From the NCBI GenBank assembly GCA_021778815.1, contig JAJYBW010000107.1:1-9836 (forward strand): a DNA stretch of 9,836 bases, read 5' to 3'. Below are positions 6,773-9,836 of this stretch, piece after piece. A program made the translations under genes and the position numbers. This DNA is from Acidobacteriota bacterium (GTDB lineage: Bacteria; Acidobacteriota; Terriglobia; Terriglobales; Acidobacteriaceae). The first letter of the stretch is position 1. Each line of letters begins with the position of its first letter. The notes under the pieces are model-generated. The model was not told the origin of the DNA. It did no database searches and saw only the letters and a program-made list of their open reading frames with translations.

Positions 6773-8413
6773 TTATTTGTCCGGCGTGATCCCCAACCGA
6801 ATCGCTGACGTCGAGCGATACAGCCGCGCGCACGGCTGCCCTGTGCTGCAGATGACGAACATCATCTCAAGATTTTGAGGGTGCTCCTTGACGGCTTCAG
6901 CCACTGGATCGCCATCAATCGCGACAATAAAATCCGCCGCAGCGGCTGGATCTTTCAGCGCCTGCTGCCACTGATCGTAATCGCCTTCATTGATGGTCCG
7001 ACGCAGCGGAAATCCAATCTGCTGCAGCGCGCCAATGTGCGCCGATGTGTACATCAGCAGCGTCGCTTGCGGAGGAAGAATCATCAGCTTGCTCGCCAAG
7101 GCCCGTTCGAACGGGATGCGAGTCGCAGCGTTGGCCTTCGCCTCTTGAAACACCAGCGGGGTCGCGTACAACAGGAAAGCATTGCTGGCGACGATCAGCG
7201 CCAGCGCAAATCCCAGGATCGGACGAGTCCACTGTGGACGTTTCTTGATTGCTGCCAACACCGCGAACGCCGGAAACAACGCGAATGCGGGCAGCAGTTC
7301 CATGCCATATCGCGTGTTGTAGTAGGAGTGGGGGAACCACACCGGCAGAAAGATGGGGACCGATCCGTACGCCACGGAGTAGGCATAGAACGGAATCGGC
7401 ATCCACAACAACAGTGCAGCCGGGATAGCAAGACTGCGAAAGCGAACCAGCGCGTACGCTGTGCCCGCAGCCGCCATCAGCAGCAACCATTTCCCGCAGC
7501 GCAATGGCGCCGCCCCCATCTTGGCCGACTTGACGTAGTACAGAAACGCCCACCACAAGTGATGCCAGCCCGGATACGGCAATGAGCCTGGCTTGGTGGT
7601 TCGCTTAGCAATCGCCGCAGCGGAGTAGGGTCCGCGCAGAAAATCCAGCGGGTCGCCGTACATGCGCCAGTTATAGCCCATCCAACTGAGCGGCGCCGCA
7701 ACCAGGCACAGCGTGCAGACAACGAACACGCCGGCATTCGCCCGATCCTTCCACCACGCGCGCCGAACCGTCCAATACGCCACCGCGAGCCACGCCAGAG
7801 TGCCGAGAATCCAGCCATCGTAGCGCGTGAAAACCGCAGCAATCAGCACCAGCGTCAGCTTGATCAACGCACCGCGAGCAGCAGGTGCGTCCGCTTCTCG
7901 CAACGCCGACTCGAACGCCGTCAGATGCACTACGCTCCAGATAATCAGAGCCAGAAACAGCGGCTCCGTCATGGCCGTGACGGACATGTACAGAAGCCCC
8001 GGATTGAGTGCGAGGGCTGCGAAGACCAACAAGGCCATCAGGGGCCGCATCCAAAGACGAGCCAGGCGATAGATGCCGGCGCAGGCGATCACATAGCTGG
8101 CCATCGATGGAATCGCCCCGGCCAATCCGTTCTGCCACCACTCTGTCTGCTGCACAAACGGCAGAAGAAGAAGGTGCGGCAACGGTAGCCACACGGAACC
8201 TAACTGACTGAATCCTGGATTGGACGAATCGAAAATTCGCCGTGCAATATGCAGATGCGCGACCGCATCTCCATAAAGCAACAGATAACCATGCCGGGCG
8301 CAAAAGGCGAGAGAAGCCGCTGTCAGCAAAATCGCCACAGTCGACACCAGTTTGATTTCTTCCCCGAGTGTGGGAACGCGACTGGGTCGAGCGACTGGTT
8401 TCCTATTCGGCAT
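6773..8413 (-). CDS. GT39-like polytopic membrane glycosyltransferase candidate
   Basis: A 546-residue protein. ATG 8413 is preferred to the in-frame TTG at 8443; an AGGAG (8427-8431) lies 13 bases upstream, longer than ideal, and the gene overlaps the kinase stop by 11 bases, suggesting translational coupling. Hydrophobic segments are near 22-39, 76-88, 100-118, 124-140, 150-166, 184-196, 200-214, 228-244, 308-322, 327-345, 373-389 and 398-420. A soluble tail of about 125 residues follows. The motif LYGDAVAHLHIARRIFD (46-62) carries Asp49 in the first loop, where GT39/ArnT-type enzymes have a key acid, followed by QLGSVWLPLPH (70-80). Other marks are MTEPLFLAL (148-156), TRYDGW (196-201), YGDPLDFLRGPYSA (252-265) and YNTRYGMELLPAF (365-377). 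It probably transfers a sugar from a polyprenyl-phosphate donor at the outer face of the inner membrane; the acceptor is unknown. Last gene of the minus-strand unit, ended by the terminator at 6711-6748. Confidence 0.85.
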   Translation of the reverse strand: MPNRKPVARPSRVPTLGEEIKLVSTVAILLTAASLAFCARHGYLLLYGDAVAHLHIARRIFDSSNPGFSQLGSVWLPLPHLLLLPFVQQTEWWQNGLAGAIPSMASYVIACAGIYRLARLWMRPLMALLVFAALALNPGLLYMSVTAMTEPLFLALIIWSVVHLTAFESALREADAPAARGALIKLTLVLIAAVFTRYDGWILGTLAWLAVAYWTVRRAWWKDRANAGVFVVCTLCLVAAPLSWMGYNWRMYGDPLDFLRGPYSAAAIAKRTTKPGSLPYPGWHHLWWAFLYYVKSAKMGAAPLRCGKWLLLMAAAGTAYALVRFRSLAIPAALLLWMPIPFYAYSVAYGSVPIFLPVWFPHSYYNTRYGMELLPAFALFPAFAVLAAIKKRPQWTRPILGFALALIVASNAFLLYATPLVFQEAKANAATRIPFERALASKLMILPPQATLLMYTSAHIGALQQIGFPLRRTINEGDYDQWQQALKDPAAAADFIVAIDGDPVAEAVKEHPQNLEMMFVICSTGQPCARLYRSTSAIRLGITPDK

Positions 8414-9338
8414 CGAGGTGCGAAAGCTCCTGGAAGCTCGCAAATCGTTGATCGATTTCTTCGCGGGTCAGGGCCTGCATCCGCTCCGTCCCAAAACGCT
8501 CCACGGCAAACGAACCCATTACGCCGCCATAAAACATGGCTCGTTTGAACTGTGCTGGCGTGATTTCCGATTGCGAAGCAAGGTACCCAAAGAATCCGCC
8601 CGCAAACGAGTCGCCCGCGCCAGTTGGATCCACCACTTCCGCCAGCGGCAGTGCCGGAGCGCGGAAAAAGCGGTTGTGAACGCCGTCGGGGAATGAGTGT
8701 TCGCCAAAAAAAGCCGTCGCTCCGTACTCGCCATGCTTCACGATCAGCGTCTTAGGTCCCATTTCCATAATGCGTTCCGCGGCGCACACCAGATTGGCAT
8801 CTGCACCCAGCAGTTTGGCTTCGCCATCGTTAATCAGCAGAACATCCAGACCCTTCATCACCGCTTTCAGGTTTTCATTGTGTCCGGTGATCCAGTAATT
8901 CATGGTGTCGCCGCAAACCAGTCGCACCTTTGGCATTTGCTGGCGAACCTGCTGCTGCAGTGCCGGATCAATATTGGCAAGAAAAAGAAAATCGCTGTCG
9001 CGGTAGGAATCGGGAATCTTGGGCTGGAAGCGCTCGAAGACATTCAAATCCGTGCGCAGCGTGTGGGCTTCGTTCAGGTTCTCGAGGTATTCCCCCGTCC
9101 AGTGAAAGCTTTTGCCCGCCGTATGCTCGATGCCTTCCGTATCGATGCCTCGCGCATGAAAAACCGTTTCATGATGGGAGGTGAAGTCCTCCCCAACCAC
9201 GCCAATCACGCGGACTTTCGTAAAAAAGCTGGCGGCCAGGGCAAAGTGGGTGGCAGCCCCGCCCAGACAACGATCGACGGTGCCGCTCGGGGTTTGGATA
9301 CTATCGAATGCAACCGAACCAACGACAAGAATGGACAT
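8403..9338 (-). CDS. PfkB-family carbohydrate/nucleoside kinase
   Basis: A 311-residue protein of the ribokinase/PfkB fold, which phosphorylates a sugar or nucleoside hydroxyl with ATP in the cytoplasm. It starts MSILVVGSVAFDSI, the usual first strand. GGAATHFALAASFF (26-39) is the N-terminal signature region, with His in place of the usual Asn. GVVGEDF (46-52) follows. INDGEAKLLG (169-178) corresponds to the NxxE motif. The C-terminal signature DPTGAGDSFAGGF (237-249) contains the anion hole and catalytic base Asp243. GDTMNYWI (143-150) is a distinctive feature. The start is ATG 9338; an AGGAAAG lies 12 bases upstream. Longer in-frame starts (to 9515) would run into mtnP and lie before the family's first strand. 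It lies 41 bases downstream of mtnP and overlaps the next gene by 11 bases, so an operon is likely. The substrate cannot be read from sequence; adenosine, ribose or a methylthioadenosine-derived compound are candidates from context. Confidence 0.93.
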   Translation of the reverse strand: MSILVVGSVAFDSIQTPSGTVDRCLGGAATHFALAASFFTKVRVIGVVGEDFTSHHETVFHARGIDTEGIEHTAGKSFHWTGEYLENLNEAHTLRTDLNVFERFQPKIPDSYRDSDFLFLANIDPALQQQVRQQMPKVRLVCGDTMNYWITGHNENLKAVMKGLDVLLINDGEAKLLGADANLVCAAERIMEMGPKTLIVKHGEYGATAFFGEHSFPDGVHNRFFRAPALPLAEVVDPTGAGDSFAGGFFGYLASQSEITPAQFKRAMFYGGVMGSFAVERFGTERMQALTREEIDQRFASFQELSHLDAE

Positions 9339-9379
9339 GAGTGTACGAGGCTTTCCTGAATTGAGTTTTCTTTGCGGTT

Positions 9380-9836
9380 CTACGATTTTTCCAGCAGCTT
9401 GTGCTCCGGCTGCAAATAGCGATCCAGCAGCGCCCGCAATTTCTGTCGCGTAGCCAGTGAAATCAACGCAGGCTTGGTCAAAATCGCATCTTTCAGAGCA
9501 GACTGGCAATGGCATTTGCGATCCGCAGGCAGGGCTGCCACAGCCGCGTCCATCACCTTCAGTGCGGTCGCGTTGTTCTGATTCAGAACTGCAACAATCT
9601 GCTCGGTTGTCACCGAATCATGGCTGGGATGCCAGCAGTCGTAGTCGGTCACCATGGACAGCGAGCCGTAGCAAATCTCCGCCTCGCGCGCCAGCTTCGC
9701 TTCCTGCAGATTGGTCATTCCGATGACATCAGCGCCCCAGGATCGATACAGGTTGGACTCCGCCTTGGTGGAGAACTGTGGACCCTCAATACATACATAC
9801 GTTCCGCCCCGGGTCGCGGGAACATCATGAACGCCG
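9380..9836 (-). CDS. mtnP: 5'-methylthioadenosine phosphorylase, C-terminal part (5' end outside window)
   Basis: The last 151 residues plus stop are inside the window; the frame is open at the right edge (first complete codon ends at 9835), so the start lies beyond it. MtnP splits 5'-methylthioadenosine with phosphate into adenine and 5-methylthioribose-1-phosphate, clearing the by-product of polyamine and other SAM-dependent synthesis. The sequence shows GGTYVCIEGPQFSTKAES, the substrate/phosphate-binding stretch. It continues with WGADVIGMTNLQEAKLAREAEICY, including the Met next to the ribose site, and TDYDCW, with the paired Asp that bind the purine base. These match human MTAP closely (EGPRFSSRAES, WGADVINMT, TDYDCW). 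A CHC motif (minus strand, about 9509-9517) lies in DRKCHCQSALKDAI near the C-terminus, where related MTAPs also have a CxC pair. An internal ATG at 9718 is not the start. It is the upstream-most gene seen of the mtnP-kinase-membrane protein unit. Confidence 0.95.
   Translation of the reverse strand, partial: GVHDVPATRGGTYVCIEGPQFSTKAESNLYRSWGADVIGMTNLQEAKLAREAEICYGSLSMVTDYDCWHPSHDSVTTEQIVAVLNQNNATALKVMDAAVAALPADRKCHCQSALKDAILTKPALISLATRQKLRALLDRYLQPEHKLLEKS

Noticed and set aside
6875..7585. A 236-codon plus-strand frame opposite the GT39-like gene
   Set aside because: Shadow of the membrane protein gene: very Arg/Gln-rich translation, no family resemblance, no ribosome binding site.
7671..8303. 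A 210-codon minus-strand frame inside the GT39-like gene
   Set aside because: Out-of-frame reading of a GC-rich coding region; Arg/Ser/Gly-rich with no features, and the main frame is clearly the membrane protein.
8697..9359. A 220-codon plus-strand frame opposite the kinase
   Set aside because: Antisense to a clear PfkB kinase with all signatures; no recognisable protein features.
9339..9515. N-terminal extension of the kinase to 9515
   Set aside because: Would overlap the mtnP 3' end in another frame and precede the family's first beta strand.

Overview
This window looks like chromosomal DNA from a free-living bacterium of medium GC content (mid-50s percent by eye). I favour Acidobacteriota. 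The reasons are the style of the large GT-C-like membrane proteins, the VirB10/TrbI-flavoured secreted protein with a Pro/Thr/Ser-rich linker, and the mtnP-pfkB gene pair. This placement is inference; no rRNA or other marker gene is present. I see no transposase, integrase, phage gene, CRISPR array, tRNA or rRNA.

Left part (1-3661): two large polytopic membrane proteins converge tail to tail with a 17-base gap. The first (plus strand) runs off the left edge. The second (minus strand) lies downstream of enolase in the same direction. Both have an N-terminal multi-helix part and a C-terminal soluble part, the general layout of GT-C glycosyltransferases, but neither can be given a substrate.

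Middle (3662-6770): a perfect 12-bp hairpin separates the membrane protein from enolase (eno, minus strand), the one housekeeping glycolytic gene here. A gap of about 645 bases separates eno from a divergent plus-strand gene for a secreted, probably periplasmic, protein of unknown function. That gap holds two pairs of helically phased short direct repeats and only a weak promoter candidate. The secreted-protein gene ends in a strong bidirectional terminator hairpin.

Right part (6773-9836): a minus-strand run reads mtnP (5'-methylthioadenosine phosphorylase, cut by the right edge), then a PfkB-family sugar/nucleoside kinase, then a third GT-C-like membrane protein. Gaps are 41 bases and then an 11-base overlap, so these three are probably one transcription unit ending at the shared terminator. 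MtnP belongs to methylthioadenosine salvage. The adjacent kinase probably handles a ribosyl or nucleoside compound, possibly from the same pathway.

No clear, self-contained novel system is evident. The most interesting items are the mtnP-kinase pairing, the secreted protein with repeated acidic motifs, and three different GT-C-like proteins without any visible polysaccharide cluster.
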